Assembly: GCF_018446385.1 (NCBI RefSeq)
Contig: NC_055987.1
Location: 37,014,202 to 37,078,201 of the forward strand
Direction of reading: 5' to 3'
Origin: Zingiber officinale
Lineage: Eukaryota > Streptophyta > Magnoliopsida > Zingiberales > Zingiberaceae
Length of the DNA: 64,000 nucleotides
The stretch's first letter is position 1; every line of letters starts with the position of its first letter. Made by a program: the position numbers and the translations under genes. The notes beneath the pieces were generated by a model that saw nothing but the letters and a program-made list of their open reading frames with translations, was not told where the DNA came from and did no database searches. Shown one piece after another: positions 21,901 through 33,100 of the stretch.

Positions 21901-23155
21901 GTAGTATACCTCGTGGAGAGCCTTCTGATCGCCGTTCTTGCATTCGAACACAACCGTTCCCTTGCCCATGATCTCAATGGTTGATCCATCGCCAAACCTC
22001 ACCCTCCCGGTGATGGTTTCATCCAGCTTTTGAAATTTCTCACGATGGCCAGTCATGTGGTTGCTGGCACCATTGTCAAGGTACCAGACGTCCTTATCTT
22101 CTTTCTTAACGCCTCGGTACATCTCCGGTAGCAACCTCTCTTCACTGAGTAGAATGGTATCCTGCCGCTCACGCCTAGCGTCAGACTCCTCGTGGGACAC
22201 GGTCATCATCAGTGTCGGCTCTTCATCGGTGGCACAAGTGAGGTGAGCCTCATCATCACGCCGCTTGTTGTAGCATTCGGACGCATAATGCCCCATTTTC
22301 TCGCAATTGAAACATTTTATATGTCTCTTGTCTCGAGTGCCACTGTTGTTGCCGCTAGTCCCTCCTGCACTGCCTTGGCGTTGCGTACCACGACCACGAC
22401 CGCGCCCTCGCCCACGTCCACGCCATTTGCCACGACTAGGGCTGCTGGACCCACGCCCCTTCCCTCCTGACGAAGTGTCCACGTTGCTCCCCTTCTGTCG
22501 CATTTGCCATTCGGCATGAGTTAATAGGAGCTCACCTTCAGTGCCGTTGGTGTTGCTGCGTAGTCGTAGCGTTCGTTCTTCGTACGCCTTTAGTCGCCCT
22601 ATAGCCTCCTCAAATGGTATAGACTCAAGGTCGTAGAATTGCTCAATACCAGCAACAATAGGAAAGAATTTATCAGGGACAGAATCGAGCAATTTTTTTT
22701 ACCAATGAGGAATCTTCAAGCGTGGCACCAAGGGTGGAGAACTTGCTGCTTAGGGCGCTGAGTTTGCCAGCAAACTCATCAATCGTTTCGGTCTCTTTCA
22801 TCCGGAGAGCGTCAAACTCACTCTTCAATGTTTGTACACGTGCCTTCTTTACCCGATCACTACCAAGGTACCTCGTCTTGAGGCTGTCCCAGACTTCCTT
22901 CGCCGTCTTCTTTGTTGCGATCTGGAGAAGGATGTCTTCGGGGACACACTGCAGGATGTATGCACGTGCCTTTTTATCCTTCTTTGCATCCACCTGGGCT
23001 CCTTCCGCTGGCTCCACCGCCTCCCAGACTCCCTGGGCATCAAGAATCGCCTCTGTCTTGATTGCCCACACAGTGTAATTGTGTGGGCTTAGCATCGGAT
23101 AGGGAAATGGCACTCCGCCGTTCTCCTTTGCAGCAACTTGTGGGATGCCAGACAT
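18964..23155 (-). pseudogene. Copia Gag-Pol polyprotein, one frameshift and one nonsense codon
   Basis: Gag starts at 23155 (MSGIPQVAAKENGG) with YTVWAIKTEAILD and UBN2-type text. At a run of eight A (plus-strand T8, 22693-22700) the frame shifts by one and Gag ends at 22673, while the rest continues in the frame ending at 20050. That long frame holds a CCHC knuckle (CFNCEKMGHYASEC), protease DNGA (usual DSGA or DTGA), integrase (LWHARLGH zinc region, then DICGP, RTDRGGEF), and the first RT motifs (DVKSAFLNG). After YGLR a TAG (20047-20049) replaces the Gln usual in this motif. Beyond it come YVDD and the RNase H part to 18964. Both lesions are single events in otherwise good coding sequence. 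Confidence 0.9.
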
Positions 23156-23197
23156 TTTTGTGGAATTGTAGATTCTTGGGTGTCTTATACTACAAAG

Positions 23198-23209
23198 GCT
23201 CTGATACCA
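23198..23209 (-). promoter_or_regulatory. Primer binding site, tRNA-iMet
   Basis: The minus strand reads TGGTATCAGAGC two bases inside the 5' LTR (23212-23521). Confidence 0.9.
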
Positions 23210-23211
23210 AT

Positions 23212-23521
23212 TGTTGGTTCAGAATCTATGAGCAGCACCCCGACAATACACACAAAAACAATAAAGAAGATAAAAACAAAACAAAAAAGAAACGTAGTAG
23301 CTTGGGAAAAATTAATCTTGCCGTGCTGCTGTTTCCATTCACATTTGTGTTGTATATATACACCACAAGTGATAAGATCTTACATCACTTAAACCATAGA
23401 AATAATGCCACGTAAGCTATAAAATAGGAAAGGCTAAGTTATCAAAAATATTAAACGAAACGTTATAACTAAAATTTATCATGTCCGATTTATTTAAATT
23501 AATCCGGATTATTTGCTCACA
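23212..23521 (-). repeat. 5' LTR of copia element
   Basis: 310 bp, TG...CA ends, followed by the TSD ACATT. Confidence 0.9.
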
Positions 23522-23526
23522 ACATT

Positions 23527-23920
23527 GACCTCAACCAGCCGCCGGCGGAGGTTGCGTGAAGCAAACTCACAACACAAATAGTCGGAAATTACATCTTACA
23601 CTTTCATATTAAACTAATTTATTTTTGCTTTAACATTACTAATCTTTATTTATTCGACTGTTAAGAGTCGATAGGCACCTAGTGGATCGTCTAATGAGCA
23701 GATGGATAACAAAAAGAACATCATCAATCATCATTCAAGTCGCGACTTCAATACTGAAAGTTCACTGGATATGTTTTATAATACCCAAACGCGTTCACAA
23801 GCCTGTTCGTCCTGCACGGTTTATTCTATTGCCAACAACAAAAGTCCTCAAGATTCAGCTCAGGAAACAAACTCATATTAACAATCAACTAGGTAACAGT
23901 CATTAATGAATGAGGAGGGT
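23527..23920. other. 3' flank of the RING gene
   Basis: Lies between the stop codon of the RING gene (23921) and the copia insertion. It must hold the gene's 3' UTR; the plus-strand ORF 23682-23906 is not convincing. The copia element sits less than 400 bp past the stop codon. Confidence 0.5.
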
Positions 23921-25516
23921 TCAAAAAGCAGTAGGATTTCCAAGAGCAGTGTAGTCTGAATCTTCAGCCAAGTAAATAAGGAGTTCAGGGTAAGGATCAG
24001 GGTAAGGATCAGGGTAAGGATCATCAGTTGATCGAACACTGACTCTTCGCTGGATAGGAGTCCTACAGGAAGGGCACTCTTTCAAGCCCTTTTTCTCATG
24101 AAGCTCGTTGCATTGTCTGCAAAAAACTTGGTGGGCACAAGGAAGCAGGACGACGGACACAGTTTCAGATAGGCACATCACACATTCCCATTCACGATCT
24201 AAAGCAGACTTCGATTCCTCCTCAGAAAGATAAATGTTGGATGATGAACTTTCCACTAATTTTAGCTGTGCAATTTGATTCTTTAGCTGAAGGATATCAT
24301 TTTTGTATCTCTGCAAATTATTTTCTGCTTCAATTTTTAATGCATTTTCTCGTGATTTTGCCGACATCTCGATCTGCTCCAGCTCCTTGCGTTCATTCTC
24401 GGCCATTTCAAGAGCATCATTCTTCAACTTCTCTTCTTTCTTCCACAGAGACTGCAATAAGTTGCATTAGCATTTAGCAGGCAGAATGAGAGAAGCGTTT
24501 TTTTTAGTATGTAATTAAGGATATTGAAACAATAGAATCAAATACTTGAACTGTTCATATAGACTTCATAAATTTACCTTCATATTATCATGAAGATCCT
24601 TGGCTTTCTTCAATTGCTGTTGCAATTGAAAAAAGCGACGCTTTTCAGCTGCAAGTTGATCTTTAAGCGAGAGCTTTTCTTCTTCAGATGATTGTAACTT
24701 TTTGAGGTACTCCTCCATCCTTCTTGAAGCATTTTCACTATTCGCTGCCACTTCTGCAGCGTGCAATTCTACATCTTTCAGTTCCATCCTCAGTTGATCA
24801 TTCAACGTTTCCATTTTACGAGCCTTATCTTTAAGTTCCTTAGCCTGGGCTATGTTTTCTTCCATCACACCGTCATGCACCATTCTAAGCGCTTCCATTA
24901 ATTGACGATTCCTCTTTTGTTGTTTTCTTAGTAATTGAAGCTCGTCCCTGTCCTTGTTCAACCTCTGGGCCGCCTGCATCACCTTTTGCGTACCCCAATC
25001 GTTCCACTCTTGCACTTCCTTCTCGAGCCTGCATTTCATTTGAAGCAGCGACTCCAACGAAGCATTTTGTAGAGTGCTCTCGCTGATAACGCTAGGTTCT
25101 CTCGAATGCTCTACAGTTTGCTCATTGATTGCAGACAGGAGACTTTCCCAGTCCAATTGTGACTCGATTTGAGAGGTACCAGAAGGGCCTGATTGCTCAA
25201 GATTCCTAGAACAGTCGCGACCAACATCAAGGTTGAGCTGCATCATCAAGCGCCACAAGACCTCGCCTTTACTGAGCGGCTTGTTTGCCTTGCTGATCAC
25301 ATCATTGATCATTTCTTTCGTGATTCTCATCTTCTTCTTCTTGAATTCGTCAGAAGATGTAAGATCTGCAGATAAGCATTTTTGTCAGGATAATCATGGG
25401 ATACGAAGGCTAGATCTAATTGCTGCTCTAATTAAGATTGAATATAAAGTACCCAATAACATCTTCTGAAGCTCTAACTCGGATTCCGGACACCAATCAG
25501 CACCCGGCGATTCCAT
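23921..25516 (-). CDS. RF298/RF4-type RING-HC E3 ubiquitin ligase, short form
   Basis: Three coding exons: 25516-25453, 25365-24578 and 24451-23921 (64+788+531 nt, 460 aa). The donors GG|GTACTT and AAG|GTAAAT and acceptors CTGCAG and TTGCAG keep the frame. The start is the ATG at 25516 (MESPGADWCPESELEL), the first in the exon; a non-coding exon and a 5'-UTR intron (about 25895-25548, acceptor CCAG) precede it. Residues ~100-350 form a long coiled coil (QKVMQAAQRLNKDRDELQ...LKAE-type text), followed by a RING-HC at 374-413: C-x2-C-x11-C-x-H-x3-C-x2-C...C-x2-C. The RING and the stretch after it (CPSCRTPIQRR) match the plant RF298/RF4/MIP1 family, ubiquitin ligases that are usually 700-800 aa with the RING at the very end. 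Here the N-terminal half is missing and a C-terminal tail with a DPYPDPYPDPYP repeat is added. Confidence 0.85.
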
Positions 25517-25895
25517 CAACTCCTGTTGCTGCTGCGATTCTAATTTCCTGGATTCAGAGACATAAGAATAGCAACTGTAGCAGTGATTCAATATCAAAAA
25601 CAAGCATAGATAGCCATAAGAATCGAAAAGAACTGGTAATAAGAGTATCATAGAAAAACTTTCGGTATCAAAGATTGTATATTAACTTATCTATTAAAGA
25701 AAACTGATTAAAGATTGACAAAATGTGAAAAAGAAAACATGAACACTGTAAAGGGGAACCAAGATGAGACAAACAAACTGATACTAGCGTCAAAAAGACT
25801 ACAAAATTGAAAGCGGAAGGATATTCTTATCGGAGAAACGATCAAGAAGGCAAAGACGATCGGAAAGGAAGATAGAAACGGGCAGAGCCGCACCT

Positions 25896-25965
25896 AATTG
25901 ACACCGATGGAAGTGATAGATCGATGGATTTGCAGCTCAGACGGAGAAGAGGTGGAAGGAGGAGG
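25896..25965 (-). other. Predicted 5' UTR exon of the RING gene
   Basis: A donor AATTAG|GTGCGG at about 25895 lies some 90 bp downstream of the TATA box. Together with the acceptor at 25549-25548 it defines a 5'-UTR intron of about 350 bp. The exon start is only estimated from the TATA position. Confidence 0.45.
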
Positions 25966-25983
25966 GCTGAATTGCTCTGGCGG

Positions 25984-25991
25984 TTTATATA
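25984..25991 (-). promoter_or_regulatory. TATA box of the RING gene
   Basis: TATATAAA on the minus strand, in a promoter-like position about 470 bp before the ATG and 90 bp before the 5'-UTR donor. Confidence 0.6.
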
Positions 25992-26939
25992 GGACGAGAC
26001 GAAACCAAGACTAACTGTCAAAAAAAAAAAAAAAAAAAATGTACGGAATTTGAAAAATAAAACGGCTCTGCCCTTCGTTTTTTTAAACAATATTAAAAGA
26101 GTTTCATTTTTTAAATGTATAAAATCACTTAAGTGTAAGAAATATTCGAAATAAAACTTATTCTCTAAAATACCCCTTTAAATTTATAAATCAGTTAAGC
26201 GTAAGAATTTTTTGATTAATAATTTGATTTGGGACAATAATGAATGGAGAGATATTTTAGAAAATAAGTATTTTTAGCAAAAATATAAACCGCTTTTTGT
26301 CAAACCGAGTAGGTAAGATTTTGTAATTACCAAATTACACAATGTAGTTTATAAATTACCAAATTAGGTATGCTATACCGATTTTATTCCTCGTCCACGT
26401 TGCCTGGTTGTCAACATCGTAGTCCACCTTGGCTGCTCGTATGAAGGAAAAACGACATCTCGAACCACATTTAGTTTTCCCGTAAAAAACTAGTGATAAA
26501 ATCTCGCTTTATCTTCCAAAATGTAAAACCCTAACTCCCCCTCCCGAACCACATTGCTTCACCGACGAAGTCCTGCATCACCGATCCTCATGACATTTGC
26601 CTTCTTCATCTCCACCAACATCTTCATTGGCTTCTTTGAAGTTCAAATTGTATCCTTCATCGGTAGTTTTGAAGTCCAAATCGTATCTTTCATTGGCTAT
26701 TGTGTTCTCGGAAGCTTCTAGGTCAAACTTCAGCTTCACCACCTTCACCGCGTTAGTGTAGGTCCCGTACCGTTGGAAAGAGGGAGGGGGAGGGGGGGGT
26801 GTAAATTGCCCTGTAATTACAAAAAACACCCTTCTCAGAACTTTCGACTAAAGTTAATACAAACACTTTTAATAAATGAAACTAAAATGGATAAAAAAAA
26901 GTACGAGACAAAAGTGTTTACTTGATTTACAATCGGAGA
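25992..26939. other. Intergenic region upstream of the RING gene
   Basis: Poly-A run at 26020-26039, then AT-rich DNA, then a C-rich stretch. The minus ORF 26578-26829 includes a PPPPPP run and acidic text but no family I know; I do not call it a gene. A plus-strand G-run (26780-26799) is present. Confidence 0.4.
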
Positions 26940-27540
26940 GGTTGCTAGTCCAAGGCAAGTGAAGCTCAACTAGCAGTCTCCTTCTTCGACACAAATCGGA
27001 GGCGGAGAAGCCTCATTCAAGGCGTTGAAAGCACAGAAATTGAAAGCAGCGTAAAGAATTTGAAGTACAAAAGTGTTGTACTGAACTGACTGAACTAGGG
27101 TTATATTTATAGTGCTTCGGTGAAACTTATCCATTGCTGACGTGGCACAGTTCGGGCTCTTGGACCCTCTCCGGGCACTCCTAGGGTGACAAATTTTATC
27201 TCTATACAACGTCTCCGCGCAACGGCTGGAAGATAAACTTTTTGATGTTCGAGCGCCTAGACCATGTCTGGGCGTCAGGACCGGTTCTGACATGGACCCG
27301 AAGGTGATCCACAATAACAACACTTCGACGAGGTGCCTGTGAGGCGCCTTGGTGGTTTGGCCTCAGACTGACCATCCGATGCCTTCTCAGGTCGCTGGCT
27401 CCTTCTCCGATCACTTGAGTGATTCTCCCACTTTCCATAGTTAAGTTCACCCAAACCCAACTTCGGCCTTCTCCTCGATCAGTTTTCCGCTCCGGCTTCT
27501 CGTCCCTTGGAAGTGCTGCACGAGTCATTCTCACTCCACC
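26940..27540 (-). repeat. Minus-strand Sirevirus-like LTR, left part
   Basis: Contains a minus-strand TATAAATA at 27111-27104. Upstream of it (27150-27350) are GC-rich inverted repeats (GGTGCCT..AGGCGCC type). It is interrupted at 27540 by the Tekay element; the continuation is at 52657-52850. The left border is not defined. Confidence 0.45.
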
Positions 27541-27661
27541 TGTAACGCCCGAAAATTCTCAAAACTATTTTTAGAAATATTCTACGATTTTTCTGGAATT
27601 TTAGGATATTTTTACAGAATTTTTAGAGTAGCGGAAGTAGCAAAAACAAATAGAAAACGAA

Positions 27662-27762
27662 AGCGGCCTAAGCGGGAATTGAACCCGAGACCTATTGGGT
27701 CCTATGCCTTATAGTGAACCATGGTAACCAAGTGAACCCAGCAGGGCCGTGCTGAAAGGAAA
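27662..27762 (-). other. tRNA-like segment with Pol III B-box in LTR
   Basis: The minus strand contains GGTTCAATTCC (27685-27675), a perfect B-box, inside a T-arm-like hairpin (CGGGTTCAATTCCCG). Further 5' on the minus strand is a D-arm-like TTGGTTACCATGG and a small CTAT..ATAG stem. A full cloverleaf could not be drawn by eye. The same block is in the 3' LTR at 50459-50560. Confidence 0.4.
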
Positions 27763-29100
27763 GGGAAACATTTATATTTAAGTTTAAGTTGGGCCGAAAT
27801 ACCCACTTGATATAAATAGGGAATTAATGGGTGAAGAGTTATTTTTTCTCTTTAACGTGACTTGCTCCTCCTCACCCTAGTTTTCGCAAACCCTCTACCT
27901 TCTCTTCCCCTTTCGGCGCCGACCACAAGAACAAGCAAGGGTTCCGTTCCAAGGGCAATTCCGACGACGACTTTGACACGTGGACGTTCCCCTCCGCGAG
28001 AAGAACGCATAGACGCGAGAAGATCGTCGAAAGGATCGTCTCCTCCGGAAATCTAGCGATTAGAATCGTAAGAAACTTCGAATAGGAGGTAAGAAACCAC
28101 TCACCTGCAGTATAAGTAGCTTTTCGTACGATAGAATGCTTTTAATTTAGCCATATGTAGATTTTTCGACGCATAGCGTGTATTTAACCCTCCTCGCAGA
28201 TTTAGGGATCTAGTTGAGCACCTCTAGATGGGCCAGACACGTTTTCTCCTTTCAGTTGGAGATTCTAGACGATGTCGGGTGCCTAGAGGTGATCTCCCTA
28301 ATAGAGGGGAGAGTTGGAGCACACTAAGTGTTCGATAAAATGCTTAGCTCAGTAAAGTGCTACAGTAGACATTTTTAATAGCTCAGTAAATGCACTAGAA
28401 GCATTTAAAATAGCTTAGTTAGTCTTGCTACAACATATATGGGACTACGGTCCAATGGGTGGGTACCCATAGTCGCCTCTAGGTTCAGATAACCTAGTAA
28501 AAGCAAGATAAATTAGTTAGCTATGATCCAGTATTTTACTTCAGTAGGGGCACTGTACAGGATTAGATATCCATTGGGCTGGGCTCCCATAGTCGGTCCC
28601 TAGGTTTAGATAACCTAGTAAACCTTACTAAATTCGGGACTTGCAACCCCGGGTCTAGTTAAGGATGCGCGCATAGCATGTACAGTTGCCGGGCCCATTA
28701 GCAGTATGATTATGTATTTTGATCTATTATGGTAATAACTTTCCAAACTCACAATCAGTTATATGATTATGTTTTGAAATAAGTTTTAGTTAACTCAGTT
28801 ATGTTTCAGTTAGTTCTTTCTTGTTGATACTTCAGTTATTGCCATGAGTAGCTCTTGGTTTTTATGTCTTGTATGATAGTATGCCATGTCTAGCACTCAC
28901 CATCATGTTTTCAATCAGCATCTTTCAAAGCATGAACTTATCGTATGCATGTTTTTGTGAGTAGATGGTTTCTTACTAAGCGAAAGCTTATAGATACTTT
29001 CTTTCCCTTATACTGCAGATAAAGGTAAAGGAAAGATGGACTAGCGGAGGCTGGAGGGCAATGCTACGAAGATGTGTGTGGGCAGGAACTTGGAGTAGAG

Positions 29101-30780
29101 TGTTAGGACCAAAAGTAGCTAGAGGGGGGGGGGGGGGGGGGGAATAGCTCTTCGCGTGCTCGTTGCTCGGCGTTGCTTGTTTCTTCAAGGATGCGCAGCG
29201 GAAATACAAAGAAACAAATACAAACACGCTAACACTTGGATTTTACTTGGTATCCACCTCTAAGGGAGGTGACTAATCCAAGGATCCACACAACGCACGC
29301 ACCCTCCACTAATGAAACTCTCCTTTATGGTAACTACCAAGGGCGGAGAAGCCCTACAAGACTCTCAATACAAGAAGAAGAAAGGGTAGTAAAGAAATAC
29401 AAGCTTACAAGTTACAATGAGTGCACAAACCCTAACCCTAGTTTCTTCTTCTTGCTTTGATCCGCCTCTTGACTTGGAAGAGCCTCCAAGAACCTTCAAG
29501 AACTGGCGATCTCGAGCTTGAGAAGAGTTGTGGAGGAGCTGGTGAAGATCTGAAATGAATCTGTGAAGTGATGCTGAAGGAATCGCACGCCAATAGCTAT
29601 AAACGACGCCAACGGTCGAATCCCAATCGATTGGATTGCTCCCAATCGATCGGGGAGGCTTTGGATCGATCCACGGATCGATACAGAGCGCCTCTATGCT
29701 CTGGAAAAATGTCTGGATCGATCCACGGATCGATCCGGCGCTTATCGCGCGAAGCAGCAACGTCCCAATCGATCCACTGATCGATTGGGACCTCTGGATC
29801 GATCCACGGATCGATCCAGAGGTGTTCTGTTCGTGGGGACTCACCGGATCGATCGGCGGATCGATCCAGATCTTCTGGATCGATCCACTGATCGATCCAG
29901 ATCTTCTGGATAGATCCACGGATCAATCCAAACCTGCTGGATCAATCCACGGATCAATCCAAACCTGCTGGATCAATCCACGGATCAATCCAAACTTGCT
30001 GGATCAATCGGCTGATCAATCCAGATCTTAGTTTTTGCCCAAAACCAAGTCTAAAGCCCCCTAAACCAACATCTAGTCAACCATGACTTGTTCGTACATA
30101 AGACCTAGCATCCGGTCACCCTTGACCAGCTAGGACTCTCTCACCAAGTGTCTGGTCAATCCCTTTGACCCACTTGGACTTTTCTCTTCTTGCCAAGTAT
30201 CCGGTCAGTCCCTCTGACCTACTTGGACTTTTCTTTCTCGTGCCAAGTATCCGGTCAATTCCTTTGACCTACTTGGACTCTCACCAGATGTCTGGTCAAC
30301 CTTGACCCATTTGGATTTCTCTTGCCTGGCTTCACTCACCAGGACTTTCCCAATTGCCTAGCTTCACTCACTAGGTCTTTCACCTGGCTTCACTCACCAG
30401 GATTTTCCTCTTGCCTAGCTTCACTCACTAGGACTTCCCAATTGCCTAGCTTCACTCACTAGGTCTTTCACCTGGCTTCACTCACCAGGATTTTCCTCTT
30501 GCCTAGCTTCACTCACTAGGACTTCCCAATTGCCTAACTTCACTCACTAGGTCTTTCACCTGGCTTCACTCACCAGGATTTTCCTCCTGCCTAGCTTCAC
30601 TCACTAGGACTTCCCAATTGCCTAGCTTCACTCACTAGGACTTCCCATTCAAGTATCCGGTCATCCTTGACCTACTTGACTCTTCTTCAATCAACCTTGC
30701 ATTGTCAAACATCGAAACCCAAACCAAGACTCAAGCTTGGTCAACCAGGTCAACCTTGACCTAAGGGATGTTGCACCAAC
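29101..30780 (-). repeat. 3' LTR of gag-only element 2
   Basis: 1680 bp. Plus-strand order: terminal G-run (29127-29142, expanded against the other LTR), leader, TATA-like region near 29600, GATCGATCC/GGATCGATC palindromes (29617-30026), CCAAGT...ACTTGG long hairpins (30090-30300), and CCTAG..CTAGG / CCTGG..CCAGG hairpin array (30318-30650). Confidence 0.9.
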
Positions 30781-33100
30781 AATCTCCCCCTTTTTGATGT
30801 TTGACAATACCAACACTATCACTTACAATACCATATGTAAGTTAGGCTAATCCCATAGCCTAAACCTTCTTCATGCCACTAGGTAATGAATACATAAGTT
30901 AAGCCCTTCATTCTCCCCCTAAGAGGGCAAACTCCCTCTAGGTAATGAAAGCCTAACTTACTCCCTTTCATTCTCCCCTATTGGCACACATCAAACCATG
31001 CCCCATTTTTGGACACATATCAACAAATTCACTTGTTGAAAACTCTCCCCCTGAAGAGTTGCTCATCGTTGTTCACAACTTCATTCGTTGTGATCAACAC
31101 GATAATGAAGGTCTCATACCCTTCATTAACCTTAACCCTACATTCTCCCCCAATGTAGGCAAATGCCCATCCTTGAGCATTATCCACTTGAAGCCACTTG
31201 AACAATGAGGATATCCACTCCCCATTAAAGTTCAAACGCTCAACCTTGAGCATGTTCTTAACGGAAGGTTGACCACCTTCCAAGGTTCATGAAAAATAGT
31301 TTTCATGTCTTTAAAGAGTCTCTCCCCCTAAAGACATGGTGGTAACTTCTGTCATTGCACCAACAATGACTTGGAATCCCCAAAACTTTAGGAAACCCAA
31401 TTTTAGAAGTTTTGAGGTTCAAATATTCAAAATTTGAAACAAACCTCAACCTAAACTTCAACTTAGCCTTCCTTAACCAATCCATCCTTGTTTTCCACAC
31501 GAAAACACCCTTTTTATGTATACAAATGTATTTTCAGGGGTTTGGAATGGTTACCTAGACTAAAATAGGTTCAAAATGCTGAAAATAAGCTTTCCCAGCC
31601 AAAAGCAGCATCTTCGATCGATTGGAGTTGGGTTCTAATCGATTGAACCCTGCTGAATCGATCCACCGATCGATTCAGTCTTCTTGGATCGATCGGCTGA
31701 TCGATCCAGCGAGCTTCTGCTCGCTAGAATTGCCTTCTGAATCGATCCACTGATCGATTAAGACACTCCAATCGATCCATGGATCGATCGGAGCTCTGAT
31801 AGTTGCTGAATTTCAAATTCAGCCAACTTCAGAAACCCCTAGAAAATTCTACAAAAATCCAAAAATCATGAAATTTCGTGTAGACATTATTTAGGGCATA
31901 CTTTATCATGGAAAAAAAGTTTTCTATGAAAATATATCATATCTTCAAAGATTGACACAAGCTTGAAAACTTGCTAAAACTTTAGCGTTTTCTTCAAGTT
32001 TGTGTCTAACTATTCAATGGTGATTACTATCAAAAGATAGCCTTCACCAAGGTTTTCCAGAAGTCTTTTAAAATAATTTTCAAAACCAATATCCCATCAC
32101 ATTCCTTGGGCTTAATGCACATGACTTGTACATTAGCTTTCCCAATGATGGGAAAATACATAACTATGTGTTTTGATGAACCTAAAACTCAAAAGAATGC
32201 ACTAAATCAACATGTTGAGTTTTGTTCATCATCCTAACATCTCACTTGTATCTATTGTGGACAAAACACATACAAGTCATCCTATAGGTCTTTGTGAGAT
32301 GTAAAATTTGGTTTTGCCCTATTCTAGGGATCATGCATATCTATCTAGGCATTTTAGAGATATTAGACATCCACCCAGGATGTCACTTGTTAATAAGTGT
32401 TGTTAAATGCCATTTGTCCTTAATTACAAGGAATTAAACTTAATGCATGATCATGCTATGACATACATCAAAATGAAATAACTTTCAAAAGAAAGATTCC
32501 TATAATTACATGATGTATGTATGATATGACATGGTATTTTTGTATTTTCATAATAAGTCATGAATGCACAAATAAAACATGATGTCATGGCATATAATGG
32601 GCAACCAAACATGGCAAGATTTTGCATAATTAAAATATACCTAGATTATCTATCTAAATATCCTTAACCCTTAGCTAATCCTAAAGCATAAACCCTAGAT
32701 TGCCCAATTTCCTTAGGAAAATGCCAAAACCCAACTTGACATTTCTTTAATCTCTTGAATTAATTATGCCAATTAAAAATTTTAAAACATTCCTCAAATG
32801 TTGGCATATTTCATTTTCCCATAAGAGTAATCACTTTAAATTAAGGCTTAGATTTGCCTTAAATTCCTAAGACAATACCAAAGTCCCAATTTGATATTTC
32901 TTAACACTTGATTTCTTGTGTCATTTTAAAGTCATCTCAAATTTCTTCCTTTATAGCACATTTTACTCTTTCCAAGAGTAACAATAAATCCATTTCATTT
33001 TCAAAGGTTAACAAAAACCTTGAAAATGCTCCTTGAGTGTCAATTTCTTCAAAGTTGGGTTAACTACCCTTCTTCTCAGAGTTGACACTCTCTAACCCAT
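30781..33100 (-). other. Non-coding 3' region of gag-only element 2
   Basis: On the plus strand CTCCCCCT-type tracts repeat (30781, 30911, 30972, 31045, 31144, 31321), i.e. serial polypurine tracts on the coding strand. A palindrome cluster (GATCGATC, CGATCGATT) lies at about 31612-31795. AT-rich sequence follows to the Gag stop. No pol text in any frame. Confidence 0.75.

Larger units (their letters stand above)
18645..23521 (-). mobile_element. Complete Ty1/copia retrotransposon, recent insertion
   Basis: Two 310-bp LTRs (18645-18954 and 23212-23521), each starting TGTTGGTTCAG and ending GCTCACA, flanked by ACATT at 18640-18644 and 23522-23526. I count three substitutions between the LTRs, so the insertion is recent. 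The element reads on the minus strand: primer site 23209-23198, polypurine tract complement at 18955-18968, and domains in copia order (Gag, protease, integrase, RT, RNase H). RT/RNase H text such as SSCEAEFMAATTAACHALWL suggests an Ivana/Oryco-like clade; that clade call is tentative. Two lesions break the polyprotein. Confidence 0.95.

Noticed and set aside
22673-22700. Programmed frameshift between copia Gag and Pol
   Set aside because: Copia elements of this type normally use one frame and the A8 run is a common site of slippage errors; a mutation is simpler, though I keep it as a note.
26578-26829. 83-aa minus ORF with poly-Pro
   Set aside because: Short, poly-Pro from a G-run; no homologue recognised and no splice or promoter support.
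29365-30031. Overlapping ORFs on both strands rich in GSIRGSIQ / DRSRSSGSI-type text (also 35338-35965, 36918-37354, 52044-52470)
   Set aside because: They are translations of GATCGATC palindrome arrays in LTRs; periodicity and self-complementarity make frames open on both strands.
31029-31283. 84-aa minus ORF in the 3' region of gag-only element 2
   Set aside because: It lies among the serial polypurine tracts, has no counterpart in element 1 and no domain.
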